Shown here in pieces: positions 24,592-33,065 of a stretch of 64,000 bases of DNA (position 1 is its first letter; each line of letters opens with the position of its first letter). The DNA lies in the NCBI GenBank assembly GCA_017511375.1, contig JAFWKJ010000003.1, positions 1 through 64,000 on the forward strand. The letters run 5' to 3'. The position numbers and the translations under genes were made by a program. A model generated the notes under the pieces. The model saw nothing but the letters and a program-made list of their open reading frames with translations, was not told the origin of the DNA and did not search any database. Origin of the DNA: Bacilli bacterium. GTDB taxonomy: Bacteria; Bacillota_I; Bacilli_A; RF39; UBA660.

Positions 24592-25649
24592 ATGAGAAAG
24601 AAGAAAAAAACCCCTTATTAATCATAGTATTATTGGTCTTAGCCATAGGAATTGGTTATGCTTACTTAAATTCTAATCTAGCACTGAATGGTTCTACAGG
24701 AATAAGTGGTAATGAATGGGATGTGCATTTTGAATCCCTAACTTATACTAAATCTGCTGGAACTACCTGTACTCAAACTCCAAGAATAGATCCAAATAAT
24801 AACACAAAATTTATATATAATTGTTCCTTTGATCTTCCTGGAGACTATATAGAAATCACAGTCAATGCTGTAAATGATGGTACAATCGATGCCATGATTA
24901 ATGATGCTAGAGAGAGCATAAATGGAGTAGAATTTGGAGATGTCCCTTATTATTTTTTGACTGAAATTACATACAATGATGGGATTTTGTTTAATTATTA
25001 TCAAACATTACCAGCCAATGCAACTCATACCTTAGTATTCCATATGGGATATGATCAAAATATTAATCCAGATGAATTGCCAGATACAGATGACTCTGTC
25101 GATATAGAATTGGAAATCATTTATACACAAGCAGATGAGAATGCTGTTCCAAGGACACGTGAAATATATACATGCAACAACAAAGCACAGGATAACATTG
25201 AATTTCAAATTGGTAACATGATACCTGATAATGCTACAACATATAATACTCTGCAGGAATTAGTAAATGAAACAGGACAAAATATATTTGTAAAACATGT
25301 GATGGCAGGGCCATCAATCCAAAAGAGTATGGTTGGGATTATGATAGATGGAACTCCTCAATACATAGAAGGAGGAATTTATTGGGAAAATGATCCTCTT
25401 ACAGGAATGGAACGTCAAAATCCCAATAAAACTATACTCGAAGAAATGGCGTATGAAAATGGATGGACATGTGATTCAACAAGTATCCAATTTGGTTGTG
25501 GTATATTCAACGATGGCGCAAACAATTATATGTTAATTATAAATTTAAATGACGGACTTGCTGCCGTAGCTAAAAGAGGATATTGTTGTGCGATAGAAGC
25601 AGATGGAAAATCTTACTGTTTCGAAAACACACTAATTTTCGGACCTTAA
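24592..25649 (+). CDS. SipW-type surface protein, copy 1, frame broken at start
   Basis: About 353 residues if the frame is restored. The natural ATG 24592 has the same context (AGGAGAGTGGTGCT) as copy 2, but its frame stops after nine codons; the protein frame is reached only by adding one A in the A7 tract at 24604-24610. The rest is intact: hydrophobic signal (LLIIVLLVLAIGIGYAYL), NGSTGISGNEWDVHFE and a Cys-containing secreted domain ending IFGP. It shares its promoter layout and first ~55 residues with copy 2 but diverges later. It may be phase-variable, slippage-read, a recent pseudogene or a sequencing error. Confidence 0.75.
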
Positions 25650-25679
25650 ATGACAAGCGTTCAACAAAAAAGAACACAT

Positions 25680-25706
25680 AAAAGAACTGTAAATAGTTCT
25701 TTTTTT
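25680..25706 (+). terminator. intrinsic terminator of surface copy 1
   Basis: AAAAGAACT and AGTTCTTTT pair around GTAAAT, followed by T's; close to the rpsU terminator sequence. Confidence 0.85.
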
Positions 25707-25718
25707 CTGTCCGTTTCA

Positions 25719-25748
25719 TTGACTAAAAAGGAGAATAAGAGTATATAT
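25719..25748 (+). promoter_or_regulatory. promoter of second duplicated surface gene
   Basis: TTGACT and TATATT, 18-base spacer, placed after the terminator as for copy 1. Confidence 0.55.
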
Positions 25749-25768
25749 TAATATAGGAGAGTGGTGCT

Positions 25769-26830
25769 ATGAGAAAGAAAAAAAACACCCGATTAATCAT
25801 AGTATTATTAGTATTAGCCATAGGAATTGGTTATGCTTACTTAAATTCTAATCTAGCACTGAATGGTTCTACAGGAATAAGTGGTAATGAATGGGATGTA
25901 CACTTTGAAAACCTAATCTCTACAAAGTCGTCTGGGACCACTTGTACTAATTATCCAACAATTGATTCAACCGATACGACAACAATAACTTATAATTGCA
26001 CCTTTAATCAACCAGGCGATTACATAGAAATGACAGTAGATGCGGTAAACGCTGGAACAATAGATGCAATGATTAGCGACGAAATATTTCGAGTAAATGG
26101 AAATGATAATCCATCATTGCCATCCTACTTCGATACATCATGTAGATATGGAGATGGAGTTTTTGTTGATTTAGGACAGACACTACCAGCAAATTCCCAA
26201 CAAACATATAAGATTAGAATTACATATAATCCGAATGCATCAGAATTACCAACGACAGATCAAACTTTTAGTGTAGAAGCGGGATTAGTATATGCACAAG
26301 TCGATGAAAATGCAGTTCCACGGACTTCAGAAGTATATGTTGTAAATGATTATGCGGAAGATCAAACAGAATTTGTTATTGGTGAGTATTTCCCCGATAA
26401 TATTACTACCTATAGTAGTGCTCAGAATCTAGTGACAGCGACAGGAAAAACGGTATTCTTAAAGTTAGGACTTTCAGGACATAGGATTCAAACTACAACA
26501 GTGGGAATGATGATCAATAATACGGCGTATTACTTTCAAGAAGGAATACCAGAAGAAGATCCATACACAGGAAACTATCGAAGTACGTATTATGCCATCA
26601 ATAAAGCTAATATGGAAAATTGGAAAACTACAATTAGTTTTACTTGCGAAGAAACAAATACAGATAATGGCAAACAATATTCCTGTGCTGATAGTACACA
26701 AGTTAATCAGATTGAAACATGGTTATTTTTGGTAGAAAAAGGAAGTGTTTCTATTTTAAAAGAAGGAAATATATGTGCTGCAGGAGAAGGGCGTTCTTTA
26801 TGCACTTCTTCTGTTGATACTTTACCATAA
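25769..26830 (+). CDS. SipW-type surface protein, copy 2
   Basis: 353 residues, intact. N-terminus MRKKKNTR followed by LIIVLLVLAIGIGYAYL, a SipW-dependent type signal sequence, then NGSTGISGNEWDVHFE. The mature region has several Cys and beta-rich segments (GDYIEMTVDAVNAGTIDAMI, YAQVDENAVPRTSEVY). It is probably secreted or retained at the surface as a matrix-type protein. The last third differs from copy 1. No anchoring signal is visible at the C-terminus. Confidence 0.8.
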   Translation: MRKKKNTRLIIVLLVLAIGIGYAYLNSNLALNGSTGISGNEWDVHFENLISTKSSGTTCTNYPTIDSTDTTTITYNCTFNQPGDYIEMTVDAVNAGTIDAMISDEIFRVNGNDNPSLPSYFDTSCRYGDGVFVDLGQTLPANSQQTYKIRITYNPNASELPTTDQTFSVEAGLVYAQVDENAVPRTSEVYVVNDYAEDQTEFVIGEYFPDNITTYSSAQNLVTATGKTVFLKLGLSGHRIQTTTVGMMINNTAYYFQEGIPEEDPYTGNYRSTYYAINKANMENWKTTISFTCEETNTDNGKQYSCADSTQVNQIETWLFLVEKGSVSILKEGNICAAGEGRSLCTSSVDTLP

Positions 26831-26875
26831 TAATTCTAACAAAATATTGTATAATAAGGAAAAGAAGATGAAAAT

Positions 26876-27313
26876 ATGATAGAACAATTAGAAAAAGATA
26901 TGATAGAAGCAATGAAAGCTCAAGAAAAAGAAAGATTAACCGTAATACGTATGGTTAAAGCAGCTTTAAAACAAGAACAAATTGATCATAAAAAAGAAAT
27001 AAATGATGAATTACTAATTGACGTTGTAAATAAACAAATAAAAATGAGAAAAGATTCTATTACAGAATTTGAAAAAGGTGGAAGACAAGATCTAGTGGAT
27101 GCAACTCAAAAAGAGATAGATGTTTTACTTAATTACCTTCCAGAACAACTTTCAACTGAAGAAGTAGAAAAAATAATTGATGACATTTTTGCCGAAGTAA
27201 AACCAGAAGGTCAAAAAGACATGGGAAAAGTAATGAAAGAAGCTCAAGCAAAATTAAAAGGAAAAGCAGACATGAAAGAAGTTTCCACCATGATAAGAGA
27301 AAAATTACAGTAA
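26876..27313 (+). CDS. yqeY: GatB/YqeY domain protein
   Basis: 145 residues, the usual length. MIEQLEKDMIEAMKAQEKER, IRMVKAALKQEQIDHKKE and YLPEQLSTEEVEKIIDDIF match the helical YqeY family, related to the tRNA-binding tail of GatB. In Firmicutes it follows rpsU. The precise role is not settled. A terminator follows. Confidence 0.95.
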   Translation: MIEQLEKDMIEAMKAQEKERLTVIRMVKAALKQEQIDHKKEINDELLIDVVNKQIKMRKDSITEFEKGGRQDLVDATQKEIDVLLNYLPEQLSTEEVEKIIDDIFAEVKPEGQKDMGKVMKEAQAKLKGKADMKEVSTMIREKLQ

Positions 27314-27315
27314 AG

Positions 27316-27341
27316 AAAAGGACTAGAAAAAGTCCTTTTTT
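27316..27341 (+). terminator. intrinsic terminator of yqeY
   Basis: AAAAGGACT and AGTCCTTTT pair, then T's. Confidence 0.88.
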
Positions 27342-27365
27342 ATTTGGAAAAAACATATCATAATA

Positions 27366-27617
27366 ATGGTGATTGTTCTGAAAACAATAAAAGAATGGGT
27401 AAAGGAAAATCCTTTTAAAATGATTGTGGAGGAAGATAGAATCTATATAAATCAGTTTCAAAGAATGATTATTTTGGAAGAAAATCATATTTGTTTTAGC
27501 ACACTTCATAAAAAGATACATATTTATGGCAAAGAGTTAAAAACAAAGAAACTAGTAGAACAAGAAATCTTACTAACAGGAATCATTAATAGAATAGAGG
27601 TAGAAGATGCAAGATAG
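27366..27617 (+). CDS. yqfC: sporulation protein YqfC (YabP/YqfC family)
   Basis: 83 residues. Pattern of the YabP/YqfC family (ILEENHICFSTLHKKIHIYG, ILLTGIINRIEVED). In B. subtilis it is made in the mother cell during sporulation and is paired with yqfD, which follows here with an 11-base overlap. The start is uncertain: ATG 27366 lacks a ribosome-binding site, and the GGTGA at 27369 would suit a start near 27378 (CTG). Confidence 0.8.
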   Translation: MVIVLKTIKEWVKENPFKMIVEEDRIYINQFQRMIILEENHICFSTLHKKIHIYGKELKTKKLVEQEILLTGIINRIEVEDAR

Positions 27618-28728
27618 AATTAAAGTACGAGTCTTTGTGAGAAGACCAAATCATCTCCTCCAAAAACTAATTCCAGAAATGAACTTATATGAAATAAAAC
27701 AAGAAAAAGATTATTTAGAGATAATAATAGATAATAAGGATTATGAAAAACTTAAAAAAATGAAAACAATCAAAGAATTACAAATCATAGATTATTATGG
27801 TGTTTATAAAATAAAGAATAAATTTCAAAAATATAAGATATTAGGATTAAGTATTGTAATAGGGATTCTATTAAATGTTTTTTTATCAAAGTTTATTTTT
27901 AAAATAGAAATAAAAACTCCAAATCAAGAATTAAAAGAATATGTAAAAAAGGAATTGTATCAATTAGGTTTTAAACCTTTCACCTTCAAGAAAGATGTAA
28001 AAGAAATTACTCAAATCAAAAAAGAACTCTTGTTAAAAGATAGGATAGAGTGGTTAGAGATAGAAGAAAAAGGAACAAAATATATAGTCACAATAGAGGA
28101 AAAAAAGAAGCAAAAGGAAAAGACTTGCACGATAAGAAACATAGTTTCAAAAAAGAAAGCCATTATTAGAAGTATTCAGGCATCAAACGGAGAAATCCTC
28201 AAAAAGAAAAATGATTACGTAGAAAAAGGTGAAATCCTAATCAGTGGAGAAATACACAATAAAGAAGATATCGTATCCAATCAGTGTGCTAAAGGGAAAG
28301 TCCTAGGAGAAACTTGGTATCGAGTAAAAGTAGAAATACCACAAGTCATAACAAAACAAAACAAAAAAGAAAACTATAAGTGGAAAATTAAAATAGGAAA
28401 GGATCAGAAAGAACCGAATAACTGGGTAATAAAAAAAGAGTATTCAATCGTTAAAAGTAATATATATCCTTTCCAAATAAGTGTTTTATACCTACAAGAA
28501 GTGAAAATTAGGACAAAAGAATTAACATTAGAAAAGGTAGATAAGGAAGCCTATCAAAAAGCAGAAAAAATCATAAACTCCTATTTTCAAAAGAAACCTA
28601 CTATAATCAGGAAAAAAGTTTTGAAAAAGAGCCTAAAAAATAGTAAAATAATAGTAGATGTATTTTTCGCAATTGAAGAAGACATAACTTCTTATCAAGC
28701 AATACAAGAAGAAAAAAAGGAGGAATAA
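27607..28728 (+). CDS. yqfD: sporulation protein YqfD
   Basis: 373 residues, close to the B. subtilis length. Cytoplasmic N-terminal part, one membrane helix (ILGLSIVIGILLNVFLSKFI, about 79-98), then a large extracytoplasmic domain with RIEWLEIEEKGTKYIVTIEE and EILIS. Known YqfD is needed in the mother cell for spore development and is the partner of YqfC. No catalytic motif is known. Together with spoIVFA/spoIVFB it points to sporulation genes in this genome. Confidence 0.88.
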   Translation: MQDRIKVRVFVRRPNHLLQKLIPEMNLYEIKQEKDYLEIIIDNKDYEKLKKMKTIKELQIIDYYGVYKIKNKFQKYKILGLSIVIGILLNVFLSKFIFKIEIKTPNQELKEYVKKELYQLGFKPFTFKKDVKEITQIKKELLLKDRIEWLEIEEKGTKYIVTIEEKKKQKEKTCTIRNIVSKKKAIIRSIQASNGEILKKKNDYVEKGEILISGEIHNKEDIVSNQCAKGKVLGETWYRVKVEIPQVITKQNKKENYKWKIKIGKDQKEPNNWVIKKEYSIVKSNIYPFQISVLYLQEVKIRTKELTLEKVDKEAYQKAEKIINSYFQKKPTIIRKKVLKKSLKNSKIIVDVFFAIEEDITSYQAIQEEKKEE

Positions 28729-28729
28729 A

Positions 28730-29332
28730 ATGCTGGGACCATTATCAGACACACTACATGGAGTTGTTAATTTTACTTGGCCAATGTTAATCATATCTAT
28801 CGTGATTATGGTTTCTGTTAGATTAACATATTTAATTAAGGCAAAAGAGAAAATAGTAATCTATAAAGAATTACTAATGCTTTGTTTTGCCATTTATATT
28901 TTATGTCTATTCCAAGTGGTGACGTTTCAAGATGATGTGACATGGTCCAGTAATAACTTTATTCCTTTTAAAGAAATAATGAGATACAGTATTACTCATC
29001 GTTTGTTTTGGAAAAACGTAGTAGGAAATATGATTATGTTTTTACCATTTGGTTTCTTTATTAGTTATTATCTAAGAGTAGAAAAAATTAATTTAATATT
29101 GTTATTAACTTTAATCGCATCAATTGCTGTAGAGTTTGTACAAATGTGTATTGGAAGAGTATTTGATGTAGATGATATTATCCTAAATCTCTTAGGAGGG
29201 ACAGTAGGTTTTTTAATCTATAACACATTACGTACGATTGGAAATAAGTTCCCCAAAGTATTTCATAATGAATGGGTATTAAATATAGGAGCCGTATTAG
29301 CTTTAGTGGGATTATTTATTTTACTAATATAG
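28730..29332 (+). CDS. VanZ family membrane protein
   Basis: 200 residues, about five helices. VanZ motifs: NFIPFKEI, NVVGNMIMFLPFGFF, AVEFVQMCIGRVFDVDDIILN and LLGGTVGF. VanZ proteins influence glycopeptide sensitivity or lipid-carrier traits; the reaction is not known. It occupies the place held by phoH and yqfF in B. subtilis, between yqfD and ybeY. Confidence 0.9.
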   Translation: MLGPLSDTLHGVVNFTWPMLIISIVIMVSVRLTYLIKAKEKIVIYKELLMLCFAIYILCLFQVVTFQDDVTWSSNNFIPFKEIMRYSITHRLFWKNVVGNMIMFLPFGFFISYYLRVEKINLILLLTLIASIAVEFVQMCIGRVFDVDDIILNLLGGTVGFLIYNTLRTIGNKFPKVFHNEWVLNIGAVLALVGLFILLI

Positions 29333-29340
29333 GAGGAAAA

Positions 29341-29799
29341 ATGAGCAGTAACATAGAATTATTTGTTCAAGTAGAAGAAGAAATAGAAGAATTAGACACA
29401 GTAAAAAAGGTTTTAATGAGTGCTATTGAAAAAGAAAAATTGGAAAATGTTTCATTTAATTTAATTATTGTAGATAATAATTATATTCATGAGTTGAATA
29501 AGACATATCGTCATATAGATAGACCAACAGATGTAATTACATTTGCTTTAGAAGATGAAGATACAATTGTTTTACCAGGAAAGGAAAGAATCCTAGGCGA
29601 TATCTATATTTCCATTGATAAAGCAAGAGAACAAGCCAAAGAATATGGACATTCTCTTTTAAGAGAATTATCCTTTTTGGCAGCCCATGGTTTTTATCAT
29701 TTGTTAGGATATGATCATATGACAGAAGAAGATGAAAAAGTAATGTTTGCGAAACAAGAGGAGGTTTTAGAATCCTATGGAATCAGAAGAGAGAGTTAG
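29341..29799 (+). CDS. ybeY: endoribonuclease YbeY
   Basis: 152 residues from ATG 29341 (AGGAGG upstream). The zinc motif is in AAHGFYHLLGYDH, and RPTDVITFAL is a second family signature. It takes part in 16S rRNA maturation and ribosome quality control. It overlaps dgkA by 23 bases. Confidence 0.96.
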   Translation: MSSNIELFVQVEEEIEELDTVKKVLMSAIEKEKLENVSFNLIIVDNNYIHELNKTYRHIDRPTDVITFALEDEDTIVLPGKERILGDIYISIDKAREQAKEYGHSLLRELSFLAAHGFYHLLGYDHMTEEDEKVMFAKQEEVLESYGIRRES

Positions 29800-30199
29800 A
29801 GTAAAAGTAAAGAAAAGATTAGGAATTGATCATAAGAGATTAGCCAATAGTTTTAAATATGCATGGCAAGGTATCATTCAATCTTATAAAGGAGAACAAA
29901 ACTTAAAAATACATACCTTTATCGCAATCTTAGTAATTGTATTTGGTTTCTTCTTAAAGATTAGTTATACAGAATGGCTTACTTGTTTAATCTTAATTGG
30001 ACTTGTACTAATGGCAGAGTTTATTAATACAGCCATTGAGTATGTGGTCGACTTAGCATCTCCTGAGGTTCATCCTCTAGCCAAAGCAGCCAAAGATACA
30101 GCAAGCGCAGGAGTACTTATGATGGCCATTATTTCCGCCATTATTGGATTAATTATCTTTATTCCAAAACTAATTGATTTTATTGGAGGTTATTTATGA
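29777..30199 (+). CDS. dgkA: diacylglycerol/undecaprenol kinase
   Basis: 140 residues, integral membrane. A cytoplasmic N-terminal ~45 residues, three to four helices, and catalytic signatures MAEFINTAIEYVVDLASPE and HPLAKAAKDTASAGVL. In Gram-positives this family phosphorylates undecaprenol for cell-wall carrier recycling. It overlaps ybeY and, by four bases, cdd. Confidence 0.94.
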   Translation: MESEERVRVKVKKRLGIDHKRLANSFKYAWQGIIQSYKGEQNLKIHTFIAILVIVFGFFLKISYTEWLTCLILIGLVLMAEFINTAIEYVVDLASPEVHPLAKAAKDTASAGVLMMAIISAIIGLIIFIPKLIDFIGGYL

Positions 30200-30585
30200 T
30201 AGAAAGACTAATGAAACTGGCAGAAAACTCATATAGTCCATATTCACATTATAGGGTAGCAACCATTGTTATTATGAAAGATGGTACAGAGTTTAAAGGA
30301 GTCAATGTAGAAAACGCAGCCTATGGTTCTTCTATATGTTCTGAAAGAAGTGCTATTTTAGCGGCTATTTCAAATGGCTATAAAAAAGGAGACTTTAAAG
30401 AATTACATTGTCTATGTGCTGACAGTAACAGAGTAAGTACAAGCTGTTTTGCTTGTAGACAAGTCATTTCAGAATTGTTTGATAAAGATGTTAATTTATA
30501 TTTTTATGCAAATACAGGAGAGACAAAAGTATATAAAGTAAGTGAACTATGTCCATATCCATTTGGAGAGGATGATCTTCAGTGA
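30196..30585 (+). CDS. cdd: cytidine deaminase
   Basis: 129 residues. Zinc site: ENAAYGSSICSERSAIL and SCFACRQVISE, the tetrameric Cys-type Cdd seen in Bacillus. Start overlaps dgkA, stop overlaps era. It deaminates cytidine to uridine in pyrimidine salvage. Confidence 0.95.
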   Translation: MIERLMKLAENSYSPYSHYRVATIVIMKDGTEFKGVNVENAAYGSSICSERSAILAAISNGYKKGDFKELHCLCADSNRVSTSCFACRQVISELFDKDVNLYFYANTGETKVYKVSELCPYPFGEDDLQ

Positions 30586-31472
30586 AATGTGGATTTGTCA
30601 GTATTGTAGGTAGACCTAATGTTGGGAAGAGTACCTTGTTGAATTCTATTCTAGGAATGAAACTTGCAATTACATCTAATGTTTCAGGTACCACAAGAAA
30701 TGTAATTAATGGTATTTATAATGATGATGATTCTCAAATTATCTTTGTAGATACTCCAGGGATTCATAAACCAAATGATAAATTAGGGAATTTATTAAAT
30801 AAAAAGGCCTATAATAATACAGAAGGAGTAGATGTAATTCTATTTTTAGTAGATATTTCTAAAGGATTTGGTAAAGGAGATAGATTCATCTTAGAAAGAC
30901 TAAAAGAGAAAGGAATTCCTATCTATCTATTATTAAATAAAATTGATCTAGTAAAAAATAAAGAAAACCTATTAAAAGAGATTGATGATTTAAAGAATGA
31001 ATTTGATTTTAAAGAAATCATTCCAATTTCTGCTAAGAAAGAGGATAATATAAAGGTACTAATAGATTGCTTAAAGAAAGATTTGCCAGAAATGGATAAA
31101 ATCTATTCAGAAGAAGAATTAACCAATGTAACAACTAGATTTATTATGGCTGAATTTGTAAGAGAAAAAGTATTAGAATTAACACATGATGAAATTCCCC
31201 ATACGGTAACTTGTTATACAGAAAACTATGAGGAAGATGACCAGATAGTTCATATTCAGGTGTTAATTGTAGTAGATCGAGATAATATTAAAAAGATTAT
31301 TATTGGAAAACAAGGTTCTATGTTAAAAGAAATTGGTTCTAGAGCTAGACATGATATGGAAAAATTTCTTGGAAAAAAGGTATTTTTAGAGACCTATGTT
31401 AAAACACTAAAAAATTGGAGAGAACAAGAAAAGTACTTTATAGAACTAGGTTTAAAAGACGAAGATGAATAA
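30582..31472 (+). CDS. era: GTPase Era
   Basis: 296 residues from GTG 30582. G1 GRPNVGKST, G3 DTPGIH, G4 NKID and a C-terminal KH domain (IIIGKQGSMLKEIGSRARHD). It binds the 16S rRNA 3' end in 30S assembly. The order cdd-era-yqzL-recO matches B. subtilis. Confidence 0.97.
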   Translation: MKCGFVSIVGRPNVGKSTLLNSILGMKLAITSNVSGTTRNVINGIYNDDDSQIIFVDTPGIHKPNDKLGNLLNKKAYNNTEGVDVILFLVDISKGFGKGDRFILERLKEKGIPIYLLLNKIDLVKNKENLLKEIDDLKNEFDFKEIIPISAKKEDNIKVLIDCLKKDLPEMDKIYSEEELTNVTTRFIMAEFVREKVLELTHDEIPHTVTCYTENYEEDDQIVHIQVLIVVDRDNIKKIIIGKQGSMLKEIGSRARHDMEKFLGKKVFLETYVKTLKNWREQEKYFIELGLKDEDE

Positions 31473-31513
31473 AAAACAAAAAGAATCACCACTATATTAA
31501 TAGAGGTGATTTT

Positions 31514-31600
31514 ATGAATGAAAAAATACTATGGGAATTATTTAAAAGAACCGGTGACATTAAGTATTATAATTTACTAATGAAGATAAAAAAGAAGTGA
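31514..31600 (+). CDS. yqzL: YqzL-like 28-residue protein
   Basis: Tiny gene, ATG 31514 with GAGGTGA upstream, stop TGA. It reads MNEKILWELFKRTGDIKYYN and ends LLMKIKKK. The W-x-LF-x-x-TG-x-I-x-Y-x-L-L pattern is that of YqzL, which lies between era and recO in B. subtilis. Function is unknown. TGA as a stop here supports the standard code. Confidence 0.75.
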   Translation: MNEKILWELFKRTGDIKYYNLLMKIKKK

Positions 31601-31604
31601 GAGT

Positions 31605-32345
31605 ATGAAAATAGAAAGCTTTGAGGGTATTATTCTAAGCGAAACGAATTATAGTGAATCTAGTAAAATTCTAAATGTTTTGACAAATACACATGGCCTA
31701 ATTGGCGTCATGTCAAAAGGCTGCAGAAACATGAAGAGTAAACTACGTGGGGTGAGCCGAAAACTGATTTATGGAACACTACATGTTTACTATAAGGAAA
31801 AAGGTCTATCTACTTTGATTGGAGTAGATGTGAAGAACTCTTTTTCAAAGACTATGATGGATTTAGAAAAAATATCCTATGCTTCTTTTATTTTAGATTT
31901 AACTCACCAGGTATTAAAACAAAATGATAGTGAAGAAATATTTGAACTACTAAAAAATGTTTTATTAAAAATAGAGGAAGGGCTTCCTCCTTTACCTTTA
32001 ACAAATATTTTAGAATTAAAGCTTCTTGATTATTTAGGAGTAGCTCCTAATTTAGATTCTTGTTGTCATTGTGGATCTACCAAAGAAATTGTAACGCTAT
32101 CTTCTGAACAAGGGGGATATATATGCAAAGACTGTTATGACAACGAACCATTAGTAAGTGAAAAAACTATTAAAATGATACGAATGTATTATTATGTAGA
32201 TATCGCAAGCATTTCGAAACTACAAGTGAGTGAGGATGTTACAAAAGAAATCAATGCTTTTTTAGATGACTATTATGAAAGGTTTACAGGACTTTATTTA
32301 AAAAGTAAAAGTTTTATAAATAAAGTAAATCAGTTAAAGAGTTAA
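31605..32345 (+). CDS. recO: DNA repair protein RecO
   Basis: 246 residues, normal length. N-terminal OB fold (MKIESFEGIILSETNYSESS), helical middle and the zinc finger CxHC...CKDC (CCHCGSTKEI and CKDC). It loads RecA with RecR in gap repair. Four bases separate it from yqzL. The glycyl-tRNA synthetase genes that often follow are absent. Confidence 0.96.
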   Translation: MKIESFEGIILSETNYSESSKILNVLTNTHGLIGVMSKGCRNMKSKLRGVSRKLIYGTLHVYYKEKGLSTLIGVDVKNSFSKTMMDLEKISYASFILDLTHQVLKQNDSEEIFELLKNVLLKIEEGLPPLPLTNILELKLLDYLGVAPNLDSCCHCGSTKEIVTLSSEQGGYICKDCYDNEPLVSEKTIKMIRMYYYVDIASISKLQVSEDVTKEINAFLDDYYERFTGLYLKSKSFINKVNQLKS

Positions 32346-32399
32346 AAAGAAAAACTTTCATTTTCCTCTAAAATACGTTATAATGTTTTTGGTGAGAAT

Positions 32400-32714
32400 A
32401 TGAATTATATGGAATACATCATAATTGCATTTGTAATGATTATTATTTTATTTGCTGTAATTAAAGCAACGAAGAAAGATGCAGGATTAGATTTTAATAA
32501 ATTAGTAGAATTATTAGGGGGAAAAGATAACATTATATCTACAGAAACCAATATGTCTAGATTTAAAGTAACACTAAAAGATGTTTCAAAAGCAAATAAA
32601 GAGGGAATTCAAAAACTAGGAGCTAAAGGGATTGTGGAAATAGACAATCAATTAAAAATAATATTAGGTTCCGAGTCAAAGCAATTAAAAAAGTATATTG
32701 ATGAAATAAGATAA
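32400..32714 (+). CDS. membrane-anchored PTS EIIB-like protein lacking the active Cys
   Basis: 104 residues. One N-terminal membrane helix (YIIIAFVMIIILFAVI), then an EIIB fold of the glucose/sucrose family (LVELLGGKDNIISTETNMSR, LGAKGIVEIDNQLKIILG). The phosphocysteine normally found in the NCITRLR motif is replaced (ETNMSRFK), so it cannot take part in phosphotransfer as usual. It is alone, with no EIIC nearby. A regulatory or sugar-phosphate sensing role is possible but unproven. Confidence 0.75.
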   Translation: MNYMEYIIIAFVMIIILFAVIKATKKDAGLDFNKLVELLGGKDNIISTETNMSRFKVTLKDVSKANKEGIQKLGAKGIVEIDNQLKIILGSESKQLKKYIDEIR

Positions 32715-32715
32715 G

Positions 32716-32743
32716 AAAAGAACTGTAAAAACAGTTCTTTTTT
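32716..32743. terminator. bidirectional terminator
   Basis: AAAAGAACTGT and ACAGTTCTTTT hairpin with T's on one strand and A's on the other, between convergent genes. It is the third copy of this hairpin type in the window. Confidence 0.85.
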
Positions 32744-32960
32744 AATAATAATAGTAATTGTTGTTGGAACAATTAGGACATGATGGATAGGTTGGATAAG
32801 GATAAACAGGATACATTGGCATTGGATAATATTGATTTTGTTGATTGTTCTGACTAATTCCATATCCTAGGGCTGTACCCGCAACGCCACCTAATAAAAA
32901 AGGTGCTAATAAGAATCTTTCATCTTCAGGATTATAATAATTTGGATATTGATTGATCAT
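32742..32960 (-). CDS. small Tyr/Pro/Asn-rich protein
   Basis: 72 residues from ATG 32960 on the minus strand, with GAGGAGG upstream. It begins MINQYPNYYNPEDERFLLAP, has a short Gly/Ala hydrophobic segment (FLLGGVAGTALGYGI) and ends in YPMPMYPVYPYP repeats, Cys-x-x-Cys and NNNYYYY. The composition resembles small coat or surface-layer proteins of spore formers. No family is recognised. Confidence 0.7.
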   Translation of the reverse strand: MINQYPNYYNPEDERFLLAPFLLGGVAGTALGYGISQNNQQNQYYPMPMYPVYPYPTYPSCPNCSNNNYYYY

Positions 32961-33065
32961 AAAAACCTCCTCATAATATTCTATACAAATCAAAGGATTT
33001 TGTTATCTATACTGGTAAAAGATAGAAATATGAGTTATAATTTAGACAGAAAAAGAGGGATGATT

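Noticed and set aside
24592-24620. Programmed ribosomal frameshift in surface copy 1
   Set aside because: No stimulatory hairpin or internal Shine-Dalgarno is placed near the A7 run; phase variation, slippage of the polymerase or sequence error fit better.
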